64,000 nucleotides of DNA from Levilactobacillus brevis (GCA_003666485.1 CP032931.1:2480001-2544000); one strand, 5' to 3'; shown: positions 1-9,067, numbered from the stretch's first letter. The notes: generated by a model not told the origin, from the letters alone. Program-made: numbers and translations.

Positions 1-1573
1 CCCACCAATTTTCACTGGGCGACTGCCGCATGACGCTTTGCAGGCGCGACAACTCGTTGGTGATCTCACCATCCGCCCCCAATGCCCACATCCGACTCAT
101 GGCTGCCCGAGAATCTGGGGTCCACACCCAGGCTGGTGCGCCGGCTTGATGCGCGGCCAGAATGAACTGCTGGCTAAGTGAGATGCGCTGAAACGAGTAA
201 AAGTCGGCGGGCACCGCAGCTGGCGAGACCCAGTTGAACGGCGTGATGTACCCCACCCGCAATTGCGGGACCACTTGCTTGAGCTGGGTGACGACCCGGT
301 AATCCAACGAATGGACGGCCGACCCATCCCGCCGAAGCCGCGTGCCGTATTGCCGGGCAAATTGGTGAATTGCATTCGGCGAATCTTGAGGCGTAGTCTT
401 GATTTCGACTAACAAGGGTTGCCGCAGCCGTTCAGCAACTTTCAAGTAGGTTGCCCAGCCCACCAATCGGTCGTGATAGCCATTCTCATGGACTGTCAGC
501 TGTTCCAACTGGGCCAACGTCAATTGGTGTGGGGTGACGTTGCGCCGGGCTAACACGGCCAAATTTTCGTCATGGAGGACGACCCACTGGTGGTCACGGG
601 TTTCGTGGAGATCCATTTCGACGTAGGCCGGGTGTTGGCGACTCACGTGGCGCAAGGCCCCCAACGTATTTTGCACGCCCACCCCGTGATCAACGCCACG
701 ATGACTAATGGCTACCATGGGCGCGAACTGCGGCGGACTGAGCAGTGCCTGCCCGCTAACGCAAGCTCCGGCCACCACGAGCACGCCCATTAGCCACCAG
801 CCCTGATGACGCGGCACCGGTCGGCTGACGGTCGGCTGACCACACCAACTCCAGACCAGCGTGATGGCTGCCAAAATGACGGCGACCACGAAGCCCAGAA
901 AGATTAGGAGCAGCGACCCAGCCGCTAACAGCTTGGCCGGTCCTGGCGACAGGTGCGCATCTCCCCACCAGTTCAGGGCAACCAGGCCTTCTGCCAGTCC
1001 CCACCAAACCGCCAGCAACCCAGCGCTGACCAGTAACGCTGTGGCCATTTGCCGCCAGGTACCGGGATGCTGAATTTGCGGTGCCAATCGGCGAAAGACC
1101 CACGGCCCGCGCAACAAGCAACCACTGGCCACCAGCAGATAAATAATTGCCACAACTATGCCGACCGGCCGCCGATGCAGGCCCACGTAGTTGATGAACC
1201 CAGCTGGCAGCGGTACCCGGACCAACAGTCGACTGCTGAGGCCCCCTAGGCCCAGTGGCAACGCTAAAATGGTCAATCCCAGCTCGACCAGAATCCAGGT
1301 GCCCTTGTGCCGCCAAAGCAGTTGCCAACTTTGCCAGCCGGCGGGTCGACGCCCAATCAAGGTCAACGCCAGATGAGTCAGTTGCCAGGCGCTCAAGATC
1401 ATGAGACCGCCAATCAGCACGACCAAGTCAACGTGCCACCCGGGCCGCTGACCTAGTAAACGCAGGCCGGCGAAGAACAGAATGGCCAAACACCACCCCA
1501 GTGTCAGCCCAGGCGCAAAGATACCAGTTCGCCAAACCTGCTTCAATTGTCGTCCCCAAGACCGCACGTCCAT
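1..1573 (-). CDS. Membrane-anchored glycerophosphodiester phosphodiesterase (3'-truncated by window edge)
   Basis: This frame is open from an ATG at 1573 to the window edge, about 524 codons, so the C-terminus is missing. AGGAGGA lies directly upstream of the ATG. Residues 1 to about 285 hold several hydrophobic segments, as in the membrane domain of large Gram-positive GdpD proteins. A GDPD domain follows, with AISHRG near residue 287, EMDLHETRD and LHDEN, which supply the catalytic His and the metal-binding Glu and Asp. The family hydrolyses glycerophosphodiesters, and membrane-fused forms probably act on phospholipid or teichoic-acid glycerophosphate at the cell surface. The family call rests on seen motifs; the substrate is inferred. 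Confidence 0.85.
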   Translation of the reverse strand, partial: MDVRSWGRQLKQVWRTGIFAPGLTLGWCLAILFFAGLRLLGQRPGWHVDLVVLIGGLMILSAWQLTHLALTLIGRRPAGWQSWQLLWRHKGTWILVELGLTILALPLGLGGLSSRLLVRVPLPAGFINYVGLHRRPVGIVVAIIYLLVASGCLLRGPWVFRRLAPQIQHPGTWRQMATALLVSAGLLAVWWGLAEGLVALNWWGDAHLSPGPAKLLAAGSLLLIFLGFVVAVILAAITLVWSWCGQPTVSRPVPRHQGWWLMGVLVVAGACVSGQALLSPPQFAPMVAISHRGVDHGVGVQNTLGALRHVSRQHPAYVEMDLHETRDHQWVVLHDENLAVLARRNVTPHQLTLAQLEQLTVHENGYHDRLVGWATYLKVAERLRQPLLVEIKTTPQDSPNAIHQFARQYGTRLRRDGSAVHSLDYRVVTQLKQVVPQLRVGYITPFNWVSPAAVPADFYSFQRISLSQQFILAAHQAGAPAWVWTPDSRAAMSRMWALGADGEITNELSRLQSVMRQSPSENWW

Positions 1574-1619
1574 TCCTCCTCTACACCGTTACCATGAAAT
1601 TAGTTGTTTCAGCAATACT

Positions 1620-1780
1620 AGTTGTGCTCCGCTTTACCGTTACGAATATCAAGTTGAAACGCCCTCCTTGTGCAAATGGTGAAACCAGATGACTACGACC
1701 GCCCGGGTTCCGCCTATTCTGGAGGACGCCTTGACGACCTCCGGCGAAATTTCACTTTCTCTGAAACGGTGTGTGACCTC
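1620..1780. repeat. Possible degenerate copy of the multi-branched repeat
   Basis: The stretch TTTACCGTTACGA resembles one end of the minus-orientation copies (CTTACCGTTACGTG), and a TTTCAC motif near 1760 could be the matching arm. An internal GGAGGACGCC...GACCTCC hairpin is present. Similarity is too low for a firm assignment. The rest of this gap up to 1860 shows no gene. Confidence 0.25.
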
Positions 1781-1860
1781 TACCTCACCAACGTTGCCAA
1801 CACAACAGTATCAGCCCTACTTCAGCATGGGTACTACCGCATTGTGTGGCCAATCACCAC

Positions 1861-2050
1861 CGTAGCCGTGAGTTCGCTAGATATGAGTTCAGCCGTGGGA
1901 GTTTTCTTAGCGGTGGGCTTTACCGGTTAGAAAACTGACAACTTGGAGACGCGGGTCATCGGCTCCAAGTTGAGGGTCGAGACCGTTTTTTGGCTCGACC
2001 CGGCCCCCACCGCGTTCCGACTCATATCTAGCGAACGGTAAGGCGGCCAG
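1861..2050 (+). repeat. Multi-branched intergenic element, copy 1
   Basis: The outer stem pairs TTCGCTAGATATGAGT with ACTCATATCTAGCGAA. Three hairpins lie inside: GTTTTCTTA/GGTTAGAAAAC, CAACTTGGAG/CTCCAAGTTG and GGGTCGAG/CTCGACCC. The loops ACGCGGGT...CGG and ACCG...TTGG recur in the other copies. It lies between the gdpD-like gene and the ddl terminator. Confidence 0.85.
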
Positions 2051-2082
2051 CATCCTTGTGTTGCCCAAACAGATGATTAAAC

Positions 2083-2120
2083 AAAAAACCGGCCGGAACG
2101 TTTCCGCTCCTGACCGGCTT
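2083..2120 (-). terminator. Rho-independent terminator of ddl
   Basis: On the minus strand a GC-rich stem (AGCCGGTC...GGCCGGT with an inner GGAGCG/CGTTCC pairing) is followed by T6. It lies just after the ddl stop codon. Confidence 0.8.
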
Positions 2121-2127
2121 TTGAACC

Positions 2128-3270
2128 TTAATTTTTAGGCTTGTAAGTTGACGCTGCCGAGTGGTCATCCAATGGAATAAAGTCATAGGCCAGTTCGTCT
2201 TGGTACTTGAACTCGTCTAATCCCAGTTGGATCAACCGGTCAATCAGGTCAGCGTAGTTGATGCCCGTTGCCTGCCACAGTTGTGGGTACAGGCTAATGT
2301 TGGTGAACCCTGGCAAGGTGTTGACTTCGCCCACGTAAGGCACATTATCCTTAGAGACCAGATAATCGATGCGGGCCATGCCCTTCAACCCCAGGGCGGC
2401 ATAAGTCTGCAACCCCATTTGGGTAATTTCCTTGGTCAAGTCTTCTGGTAACTCGACTGGCACCTCAAAGGTCACCCCACTGGCATCCACGAACTTGTTG
2501 TTGTAGTCGTAGAACACGTCAGAGTCAGGTACCCGAATCGCACCTAACTTCGACGCAATCGGTTGTTCGTTCCCCAAAATGGAAATTTCGACTTCTTCTG
2601 GGCCGTCGATCGTCTGTTCCACCAGCACCTTGTAATCATACCGGAAGGCGTCTTCAATGCCGTCGTTGTATTCTTCGGCGTTGCCCGCCTTGTGAATACC
2701 GACTGAAGACCCTTGGTTGGCTGGCTTGATGAAGACGTTCGCGCCCAACTTGGCTTGAACAGTGTCATAGTCATACGCATCGCGGTTCTCTGGCGTCAAG
2801 ACCAGATACTTGGTGTTGCGAATGCCGTGAGCCGTCAAGACTTGCTTCGTCATATCCTTATCGAAGGACACGGCCGATGCCAAGACGCCACTCCCCACAT
2901 AAGGCTTTTTCAACAAGCGGAAAAGCCCCTGGATCGTACCGTCTTCACCCAGGTTACCATGAATAATCGGGAAGAAGACATCGATGTCCTTTGCTTGGGA
3001 TAAATTCCAAATGGGTGCCAATGGGTTAGAAGCGTCTACCTTGGTTTGTTCCGCCGCCGCAACAGTCGCTTCATCTTCGCCATCAAAAACCCGGCGTGAA
3101 GCGGCATCACTCAGGACGAAGCCATCGCGCGTCAGTAAGAATAAACTCACTTCGTAGCGAGACTTGTCCATTGCATCGTAAATGTTGTGCGCTGAGCGTT
3201 TAGAAACGTCATGCTCAGAAGAATTTCCACCGAATAATAGACCTACGTGAATCTTCGTTTTCTTTTCCAT
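2128..3270 (-). CDS. ddl: D-alanine--D-alanine/D-lactate ligase
   Basis: ATP-grasp ligase that makes the terminal D-Ala-D-X dipeptide for peptidoglycan in the cytoplasm. Seen motifs, numbered from the upstream ATG, are LLFGGNSSEHDVSKRS near residue 15, IIHGNLGEDGTIQG near 106, NQGSSVGIHK near 189 and the C-terminal VGEVNTLPGFT. The specificity residue in DYNNKFVD is Phe264, where D-Ala-D-Ala ligases have Tyr. Phe at this site is the mark of the D-Ala-D-Lac ligases of vancomycin-resistant Leuconostoc and Lactobacillus. Another ATG lies at 3282, but the AGGATGA ribosome binding site fits better with the ATG at 3270 (380 aa). The gene is monocistronic with its own terminator. Confidence 0.95.
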   Translation of the reverse strand: MEKKTKIHVGLLFGGNSSEHDVSKRSAHNIYDAMDKSRYEVSLFLLTRDGFVLSDAASRRVFDGEDEATVAAAEQTKVDASNPLAPIWNLSQAKDIDVFFPIIHGNLGEDGTIQGLFRLLKKPYVGSGVLASAVSFDKDMTKQVLTAHGIRNTKYLVLTPENRDAYDYDTVQAKLGANVFIKPANQGSSVGIHKAGNAEEYNDGIEDAFRYDYKVLVEQTIDGPEEVEISILGNEQPIASKLGAIRVPDSDVFYDYNNKFVDASGVTFEVPVELPEDLTKEITQMGLQTYAALGLKGMARIDYLVSKDNVPYVGEVNTLPGFTNISLYPQLWQATGINYADLIDRLIQLGLDEFKYQDELAYDFIPLDDHSAASTYKPKN

Positions 3271-3344
3271 GTTGTCACTCATCCTATCGTATATATTTCG
3301 GTTAGCCTTCAGTATACCATTTCTCTAAAAAATTGAGAATAAAA

Positions 3345-4319
3345 TCAGCCTAAAAAATCGATAGTTGAGCTTAAATATCCCTTAAGGGCGGCGGGCAGGT
3401 CCTTGCGTAAACGTAAGGCATCCAGCAACCGCTTACGATTGAAGAAACGGTTCCACCCCGCGATGGTGTCCGGCCGGCGGTTCAACGCCACCTGTTGCCG
3501 CCAATTTTTCAAGATCAACGTCAGGGCGTCCGCGTACAACCCGCTGCGATTCGTAGTCTCTGCTAAGTAGTTGGCAATGCGGTCATTTTCGCCGTAAATC
3601 AGTGGCGTGTTCAACCGCTTTAGACGTTCCATCAGCGCCGTCATCAAGAAGAGCTTGTCAGCCCGCGCCAATTTGTGATTATTGCTCAAAACGGCCAACA
3701 GATCCGCAATCGCGGTAAAGGCGTGTGCCCAGCCCGATTGGTTCACAAAGCCCCGCGTGTCCGTTTCCAGGCACAGGTAGCCCGTGGCTAAAATAACGAT
3801 TCGTTGGAGCTTGTCGACGGCAATGGGTTCAAGCGTCTGGTCCAAGAAATGCAAGACCACGCTCAGCATGGCCACGTGCCCGGCCCGGCCGAAGACGGCA
3901 TTGTTGGCTGGCTCCAAGATGTGGTCAAATAAAGCTTCGGGCCGGGACAATTCATCCAAGATAAAGGTTAATTGCTGTGAATCGAGGGCATCCTGCTGAA
4001 GGGCATCGTAGAACGTAAAATTAATGCCTTGGTAGCGGAGCTGGGCATCGGTCGACGCCAGATGCGCCAGCAACAATTTGATCTTGTCCGTCGTTAACGT
4101 CACCGGTACCTGTTGGTCCAATTGATGGCGGAAATCAGCTAATACGTCTTGGACCCCGTCTTGGTCGTCAGGTAACGTCACGGTCGTACGCCGGTGCCGT
4201 TTGATACCGTCCATGATGTGGCCTAACCGCGGCCCCAAGGACTGGTACACCTCACCCTGTTTGACCTGTTCATTCAGGGCCGTTAAGTCGCTTAACATTA
4301 TTTTGAGCTGTTCATCCAT
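3345..4319 (-). CDS. DUF2785 family protein
   Basis: About 324 residues, mostly helical, with the family-typical segment around RGFVNQSGWAHAFTAIADLL. Members occur widely in Firmicutes and have no established reaction. The start at 4319 (MDEQLKIML) is chosen because ACTGGAGGTTTCTTG precedes it with good spacing; an upstream in-frame start lacks a site. It lies 22 bp downstream of the SPFH gene on the same strand, so the two are probably cotranscribed. No signal peptide or membrane segment is visible. Confidence 0.75.
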   Translation of the reverse strand: MDEQLKIMLSDLTALNEQVKQGEVYQSLGPRLGHIMDGIKRHRRTTVTLPDDQDGVQDVLADFRHQLDQQVPVTLTTDKIKLLLAHLASTDAQLRYQGINFTFYDALQQDALDSQQLTFILDELSRPEALFDHILEPANNAVFGRAGHVAMLSVVLHFLDQTLEPIAVDKLQRIVILATGYLCLETDTRGFVNQSGWAHAFTAIADLLAVLSNNHKLARADKLFLMTALMERLKRLNTPLIYGENDRIANYLAETTNRSGLYADALTLILKNWRQQVALNRRPDTIAGWNRFFNRKRLLDALRLRKDLPAALKGYLSSTIDFLG

Positions 4320-4341
4320 CAAGAAACCTCCAGTGTTTGTC

Positions 4342-5190
4342 TTACTCCGCAATCTTCCCGGTATTGATCACCGGTTGGGAGCCCCGTTCATTAATAATTG
4401 AAACCATCATATTGTTGATTAATTGAATCTTTTGATTGTCAGATAAATTCAAGCTTGTCTCTGCCGATAACCGTTCGATAGCGCCTTCGGTAATGGAGAC
4501 CGCCCCTTCCACGATAATCTTTCGGGCAGAGAGGATGGCTTGTGATTGTTGCCGTTGTAACATGGCCGAAGCAATTTCGGTCGCGTAGGCTAAGTGCGTC
4601 AGCCGTGTCTCAATGATTTCGACCCCCGCCACATTCAACCGTTCCTGCAATTCCTCGGTCAAATGATTCGAGACCTCAGTGGGATTACTCCGCAACGTCA
4701 GCTCTTTGCCATCGCCAAAGTTATCGTAGGCGTATTCCGACGCCACGTGCCGAATGGCCGATTCACTTTGAATCTCCACAAATTGTTCATAGTCTTCGAC
4801 GGCAAATAACGCCTTACTGGTGTCCACCACCTTGAACACGATGACGGCAGCGATTTCCACGGGATTCCCCTGTAAATCGTTGACCTTTAAAATAGCGCTA
4901 TTAAAGTTGCGCACCCGCAAGGACACCGTCGACTTATTGGTCAGCGGCACGGTTAAATACAACCCCGCCTCACGAATCGTCCCGATGTAGCGCCCAAAGA
5001 AAGTCAGTACCTTGGATTGATTGGGACTGATGATCGTCAAACTGCTAGCGGCCAAGACTGCCAACACCACCAGAATGGCACCAATCACGGGCGCTGCGGC
5101 GATGCTCAAGTAGATACCCCCGGCTAAGACCAATAAGACCAATACCAAGCCGAGATAGCCATTAATGTGAAATACATTTTTTTCCTTCAT
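4342..5190 (-). CDS. SPFH/band-7 (stomatin-like) membrane protein
   Basis: About 282 residues. Two adjacent hydrophobic segments at residues 10-60 anchor it in the membrane. The SPFH domain follows (SLTIISPNQSKVLTFFGRYIG, then VRNFNSAILKVNDLQGNPVEIAAVIVFKV), and a helical segment rich in Ala, Glu and Gln (ATEIASAMLQRQQSQAILSARK) suggests oligomerisation. Such proteins scaffold membrane microdomains or protease complexes. GGGAGGAAAGCCGT precedes the ATG at 5190; a more distal in-frame ATG has no such site. The DUF2785 gene follows closely, so a shared transcript is likely. The exact role is unknown. Confidence 0.85.
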   Translation of the reverse strand: MKEKNVFHINGYLGLVLVLLVLAGGIYLSIAAAPVIGAILVVLAVLAASSLTIISPNQSKVLTFFGRYIGTIREAGLYLTVPLTNKSTVSLRVRNFNSAILKVNDLQGNPVEIAAVIVFKVVDTSKALFAVEDYEQFVEIQSESAIRHVASEYAYDNFGDGKELTLRSNPTEVSNHLTEELQERLNVAGVEIIETRLTHLAYATEIASAMLQRQQSQAILSARKIIVEGAVSITEGAIERLSAETSLNLSDNQKIQLINNMMVSIINERGSQPVINTGKIAE

Positions 5191-5303
5191 ACGGCTTTCC
5201 TCCCATTGCTTTGATACCTTCATTATACCCGACTACCCCGGGAAAACCCAAGGAAGCGCAGAAAATGATGGCCTTGCGTGGTATCTGTTATGTTGTCTGT
5301 ACT

Positions 5304-5484
5304 GTCCGCCTTACCGTTACGTGAAACTCTAGGCTGGAACGCTGGGGAAGGACCGGTCCGAGCCTGAGACCCGGTCTCAGCCCTTGCTTTGAGCCGAAAC
5401 CCACGTCTCAAAGACACCAATTTGTCAGCAAAGGACGCTGCCCAATTCCCCGGCTGAGCCTAGATTTCACTTCACTCACGGCTT
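5304..5484 (-). repeat. Multi-branched intergenic element, copy 2
   Basis: This copy is in the minus orientation. The outer arms are GTGAAACTCTAGGCT and AGCCTAGATTTCAC. Inside are CTGAGACC/GGTCTCAG and CTTTGAG/CTCAAAG hairpins. The hairpin nearest the right arm is altered (around TTGTCAGC). Confidence 0.8.
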
Positions 5485-5579
5485 TGATTGCTGAGCAACG
5501 ATCGACACATATTAGACTACTTCGACCATGAACGTTGGCGGTACTGATAGCTGATCGAGTTGTTGCTGACAACCACTAC

Positions 5580-5772
5580 CGTAGCCGAGAGTTCGCTAGA
5601 TATGAGTTCAGCCGTGGGAGTTCCCTTAGCGGCGCGATTTTTGCCGGTTAGGGAACTGGCAATTTGGAGACGCGGGTTATCGGCTCCAAATTGAGGTCTG
5701 AGACCGCACTTTGGCTCGGACCGGCGCCCACCGCGTTCCAACTCATATCTAGCGAACGGTAAGGCGCCCAGC
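5580..5772 (+). repeat. Multi-branched intergenic element, copy 3
   Basis: Outer arms are as in copy 1. Hairpin 1 is GTTCCCTTA/TTAGGGAAC and hairpin 2 is CAATTTGGAG/CTCCAAATTG. Both differ from copy 1 by paired, compensating substitutions. It is oriented opposite to copy 2, about 95 bp away. Confidence 0.85.
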
Positions 5773-5823
5773 CCCAACCACCCTCCACCCAACGCAGGTC
5801 AGTAAAATAGGCCATGGAACGCA

Positions 5824-5853
5824 ACAAGGCCGGGACATATGCCCCGACCTTGT
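5824..5853 (-). terminator. Terminator of the mbl-yidD-rodA-gcvH-like cluster
   Basis: A stem ACAAGGTCGGG/CCCGGCCTTGT follows the stop codon of the lipoyl protein gene on the minus strand. The T-tract is weak (TTGCGTT). Confidence 0.6.
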
Positions 5854-5870
5854 CAGATGACGATAGTTGA

Positions 5871-6173
5871 TTAGTCTTCTTGTACGTCGACAAACCAAGC
5901 AGCGTCAGTATCGCTACCGTTTAAAGCATCGAAATCGCTACCTAAAGCTGGGTTAACCGCCGTGACCTTACCGGAAACGGGGCTAGGAATGTCAGAAACC
6001 GCTTTGTCAGCTTCAACGCTCAATAGGTTTTCACCCTTCTTCACGTCATCGCCAACAGCTGGTAATTTGGCAAACTTGATGGTCCCTAATTCGTCTTGGC
6101 CTTCAGTGGTCAAACCGATCCGTGTCCCATCGTTCACTGCTTTGGTCCAGAAATACTTTACCATTTCACTCAT
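5871..6173 (-). CDS. GcvH-like lipoyl-carrier protein
   Basis: 100 residues with the compact lipoyl/H-protein fold pattern. GENLLSVEADKAVSDIPSP around residues 46-64 places a lysine where GcvH carries lipoate. No gcvT or gcvP gene is visible nearby. In many lactic acid bacteria such stand-alone H proteins are thought to serve in lipoate relay or as ADP-ribosylation targets rather than in glycine cleavage. AAGGAG lies 10 bp before the ATG at 6173. It is 17 bp downstream of rodA on the same strand and ends at a terminator, so it is probably the last gene of that transcript. Function is inferred from family only. Confidence 0.85.
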   Translation of the reverse strand: MSEMVKYFWTKAVNDGTRIGLTTEGQDELGTIKFAKLPAVGDDVKKGENLLSVEADKAVSDIPSPVSGKVTAVNPALGSDFDALNGSDTDAAWFVDVQED

Positions 6174-6189
6174 GCTAAATAATCTCCTT

Positions 6190-7395
6190 CTACTTAAACG
6201 ATTCGTTACGACTAAACATGTAACTCTTATAATGATACCGCATTGACATGATTAAGCCAATACCTATCAGGTTCCCAATTAAAGCGGACCCCCCTTGACT
6301 GACAAACGGCAATGGAATCCCAGTCAATGGTAACAGCCCAATGCTCATCCCAATGTTTTCAAACACGTGGAATAAGATCATCATGATGACCCCGGTCGAA
6401 ATGTAGGCGTAGAACACGTTTTTCGTGTCGAACGTGACCCGAATCATTTGGTAGATCAATAAGAAATACAGGAAAATCAGGACACATCCGCCGATGAAAC
6501 CGAAGTTTTCCCCAATAACGGAGAAAATCATATCGGATTCTCGCACGGGTACGTAGACGTGCGATACGTTGAAGCCGGTCCCGAAGATGCCTCCGGACCC
6601 AATGGCCTTCATACTTTGCCACAACTGATACCCGGTATCGGACGTATCTTGTGAGGGGTGTAACCAAGTGTCGACCCGGGAGAATTGGTAGGCCTGAAAG
6701 CCGACCTTTTCCAAAATCTTCCGCCCGGCATCAGTGGTCACCAGCGCTAACGCGGTCCCCCCAACGACGGCAATGGCACTAAACGCGGGGGCGATGATCT
6801 TCCAGGTGATTCCGGAAACCAAAATGACCCCACCCACGATGGCGAAGAACACCAGCATGGTCCCAAAGTCATTTTGCAACTTCAAGAGTAACGCCACTGG
6901 CAACGTCCACAAGATCAGCTTGCCGATCAACACCCAGTCGGTCCGAACGGTGTGAATCGGATTGGCGTTGTTGTGTTCGGTCACGACCCGCGCCAGCATC
7001 AAAATGAAGGCCGGCTTCATAACTTCTGACGGTTGGAAGGTCAACGAGCCAATCGCAAACCAGCTCCGCGCACCGGTGTTAACGTAGTACGCACGACTGT
7101 AGAAGATCAACACGGCCGCTAACAGGAAGATCCCCAAGCCGTATAGCAACGGGGCCACCTTCCACAGTTGTTCCGAATCAAATTGCATGATGATAACGAT
7201 GGCGACGGTCCCAATGATGTACCATGCCAATTGGGAGACCACGGCCGACGTAATGCTGGTCGCACTACTATCGTGGGTCGCCGCCACGTAGATCGACGCA
7301 AGACCAATCAACGCCAACATGAGGACACAAAAGATGATGCCCCAGTCGATTCGTGATTCCGTCTCGCCTCGCCGTTCTGTCGCATTCTTTGCCAC
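6190..7395 (-). CDS. rodA: Rod-shape SEDS glycosyltransferase RodA
   Basis: 401 residues with about ten membrane segments and SEDS-family motifs: ARSWFAIGSLTFQPSEVMKPAF, ESDMIFSVIGENFGFIGG, and a C-terminal GIPLPFVSQGGSALIGNLIGIGL. SEDS proteins polymerise lipid II glycan strands. The setting with mbl (MreB-like) marks it as the elongation-specific member rather than FtsW. The start codon is GTG at 7395 with AAGGAG 8 bp upstream. Genes for DUF2969, YidD and Mbl precede it on the same strand. Confidence 0.92.
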   Translation of the reverse strand: MAKNATERRGETESRIDWGIIFCVLMLALIGLASIYVAATHDSSATSITSAVVSQLAWYIIGTVAIVIIMQFDSEQLWKVAPLLYGLGIFLLAAVLIFYSRAYYVNTGARSWFAIGSLTFQPSEVMKPAFILMLARVVTEHNNANPIHTVRTDWVLIGKLILWTLPVALLLKLQNDFGTMLVFFAIVGGVILVSGITWKIIAPAFSAIAVVGGTALALVTTDAGRKILEKVGFQAYQFSRVDTWLHPSQDTSDTGYQLWQSMKAIGSGGIFGTGFNVSHVYVPVRESDMIFSVIGENFGFIGGCVLIFLYFLLIYQMIRVTFDTKNVFYAYISTGVIMMILFHVFENIGMSIGLLPLTGIPLPFVSQGGSALIGNLIGIGLIMSMRYHYKSYMFSRNESFK

Positions 7396-7495
7396 AATGA
7401 TTGCTCCTTAATTCAAACTAAGATTTGTCCTAAGCCTAGTATAAAGGCCGAAGTGAAATTCGACGTTTCGCTCCGGCCAACTTTACTAAAATTTA

Positions 7496-7720
7496 TTAAC
7501 CGCGATGCAGGTGGTAGTCCTTCAACAGGAGTTCGACCCCTTCGTCAACGGTCTTGACGCGGTACACATCCCCGTCGTTCAGTTGCGCTTCCAACCGGTC
7601 TTCAACCGGGGTGACCGTCCCAATGGTTTCGTCACCGATCTTCAGCACGGACATGTTGCCGCCGTCTGGGAGCTTTTGCTCGTCAATGGTTACCTGTACA
7701 GATTTTTCTCGTTTGCTCAT
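7496..7720 (-). CDS. DUF2969 family small protein
   Basis: 74 residues, soluble and acidic. It begins MSKREKSVQVTIDEQKL and matches the small DUF2969 proteins that LAB encode between yidD and rodA. The function is not known. The conserved place in the wall-elongation cluster suggests a link to envelope growth, which is inference. AAAGGAGAGTTGGC precedes the ATG. Confidence 0.75.
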   Translation of the reverse strand: MSKREKSVQVTIDEQKLPDGGNMSVLKIGDETIGTVTPVEDRLEAQLNDGDVYRVKTVDEGVELLLKDYHLHRG

Positions 7721-7732
7721 GCCAACTCTCCT

Positions 7733-8026
7733 TTATTTGTTAGATGACTCTTCATCTAAGTTCATCGCCTGGCGATAGGCCTTTTCTGCCGCCACGTTAC
7801 GACGCAAGGTAAAGTGATCCGGAACCGGATCGACCCCACCGTGGACAAATGGCTGACAGCGCAAGATACGGGCAATGCCCATGAGGCCGCCCTTAATCGC
7901 GCCATGCTTGGCCAAGGCCTGCAACATGTAATTGGAACAGGTCGGATAGTACCGGCAAGTGGGCGGAAATAACGGTGAGATCCACCGCTGATAACCGCGC
8001 ACCAGCCAAGTCAACAGTTGCCGCAT
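7733..8026 (-). CDS. yidD: Membrane protein insertion efficiency factor YidD
   Basis: 97 residues with the family signature [43 protein letters not shown] split over residues 17-60; the conserved Cys residues and RC...[11 protein letters not shown] are present. YidD assists YidC-dependent membrane protein insertion at the inner face of the membrane. AAGGGAGGCCTGACG precedes the ATG. It lies between mbl and the DUF2969 gene with short gaps, so cotranscription is likely. Confidence 0.93.
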   Translation of the reverse strand: MRQLLTWLVRGYQRWISPLFPPTCRYYPTCSNYMLQALAKHGAIKGGLMGIARILRCQPFVHGGVDPVPDHFTLRRNVAAEKAYRQAMNLDEESSNK

Positions 8027-8062
8027 CGTCAGGCCTCCCTTTCAATGAACCGTCTCAAACGC

Positions 8063-9067
8063 TTAGTTATTTTCTTTAGCCGTCTTGGTGTCCATGTGTT
8101 CCAGCAAGACACCGGCCCCTTTGGCCACGTTGTCCAATGGGTCTTCGGAAATGATGACGGGCACGGTCAACCGTTCGGAGAACAGCTTGTCGATGCCATC
8201 GAGCAAGGCGCCCCCACCGGTCAACATGATGCCACGATCAATGATGTCAGCGGCCAATTCTGGCGGTGTCGTTTCCAATACGGCCATGGCAGCGGACACG
8301 ATTTGTTCCACAGAATCATGAATGGCGACTTCCACTTCGGCGGCGTTGATCGTCGTGGTGGTTGGCATCCCACTAACGGAGTCCCGACCCCGAACTTCCA
8401 TGGTCTTTTCTTCGTTCCCAGGTTCTGGGTAGGCGGTCCCAATCTTGATCTTGATTGTTTCAGCAGTCCGCTCCCCAATAATCAGGTTGTGGTTATGCTT
8501 TAAGTAGTTCACGATTTCAGAGTTCATCCGGTCACCGGCCACCCGAATTGAGCGACTAGAAACGATGTCCCCTAAGGACAGAATGGCGATGTCAGAAGTC
8601 CCACCACCCATGTCAATAACCATGTTACCACTAGGCTTGAAGATATCCATGCCGGCACCCAAAGCAGCGACTTTTGGTTCAGCTTCCAAATAAACCTTCG
8701 CGCCACCGGACTTTTCAGCGGCCTGAATGATTGCCTTGCGTTCGATTTCAGTAATGTTCGTTGGTGCACAGATCATAATGTTTGGTTTGGATAAGAAGCC
8801 CTTTACACTTAATTTATTGATGAAATAGGAGAGCATGGCTTCGGTGATATCGAAATCAGAAATGACCCCATCCTTCAACGGACGAATTGCCCGGATATTA
8901 CCAGGAGTCCGACCCACCATCCGGTAGGCTTCAGAGCCCACTGCTAATACCTTGTCAGTCTTCGTGTCGATTGCCACGACTGATGGTTCATTTAATACGA
9001 TTCCTTTGCCGACCACGTAGATTAAAACGTTTGCCGTACCTAGGTCAATGCCAATGTCTTTCGCCAT
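8063..9067 (-). CDS. mbl: MreB-family cytoskeletal protein (Mbl type)
   Basis: 334-residue actin-like ATPase with DIGIDLGTANVLIYV at the N-terminus, EAEPKVAALGAGMDI near 136-150, MVIDMGGGTSDIAIL and LTGGGALLDGIDKL. It forms membrane-associated filaments that guide lateral wall synthesis with RodA. The Mbl rather than MreB label rests on position next to murA and rodA and away from mreCD. AGGAGGACGCATAAGT precedes the ATG. It is probably the first gene of the mbl-yidD-DUF2969-rodA-gcvH-like transcript, though the upstream gap is full of repeats and no clean promoter was picked. Confidence 0.9.
   Translation of the reverse strand: MAKDIGIDLGTANVLIYVVGKGIVLNEPSVVAIDTKTDKVLAVGSEAYRMVGRTPGNIRAIRPLKDGVISDFDITEAMLSYFINKLSVKGFLSKPNIMICAPTNITEIERKAIIQAAEKSGGAKVYLEAEPKVAALGAGMDIFKPSGNMVIDMGGGTSDIAILSLGDIVSSRSIRVAGDRMNSEIVNYLKHNHNLIIGERTAETIKIKIGTAYPEPGNEEKTMEVRGRDSVSGMPTTTTINAAEVEVAIHDSVEQIVSAAMAVLETTPPELAADIIDRGIMLTGGGALLDGIDKLFSERLTVPVIISEDPLDNVAKGAGVLLEHMDTKTAKENN

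Noticed and set aside
756-1328. Long minus-strand open frame in another phase, suggesting a separate gene
   Set aside because: The GDPD frame that runs to the window edge has clear family motifs, membrane segments and a ribosome binding site; the other frame is its shadow.
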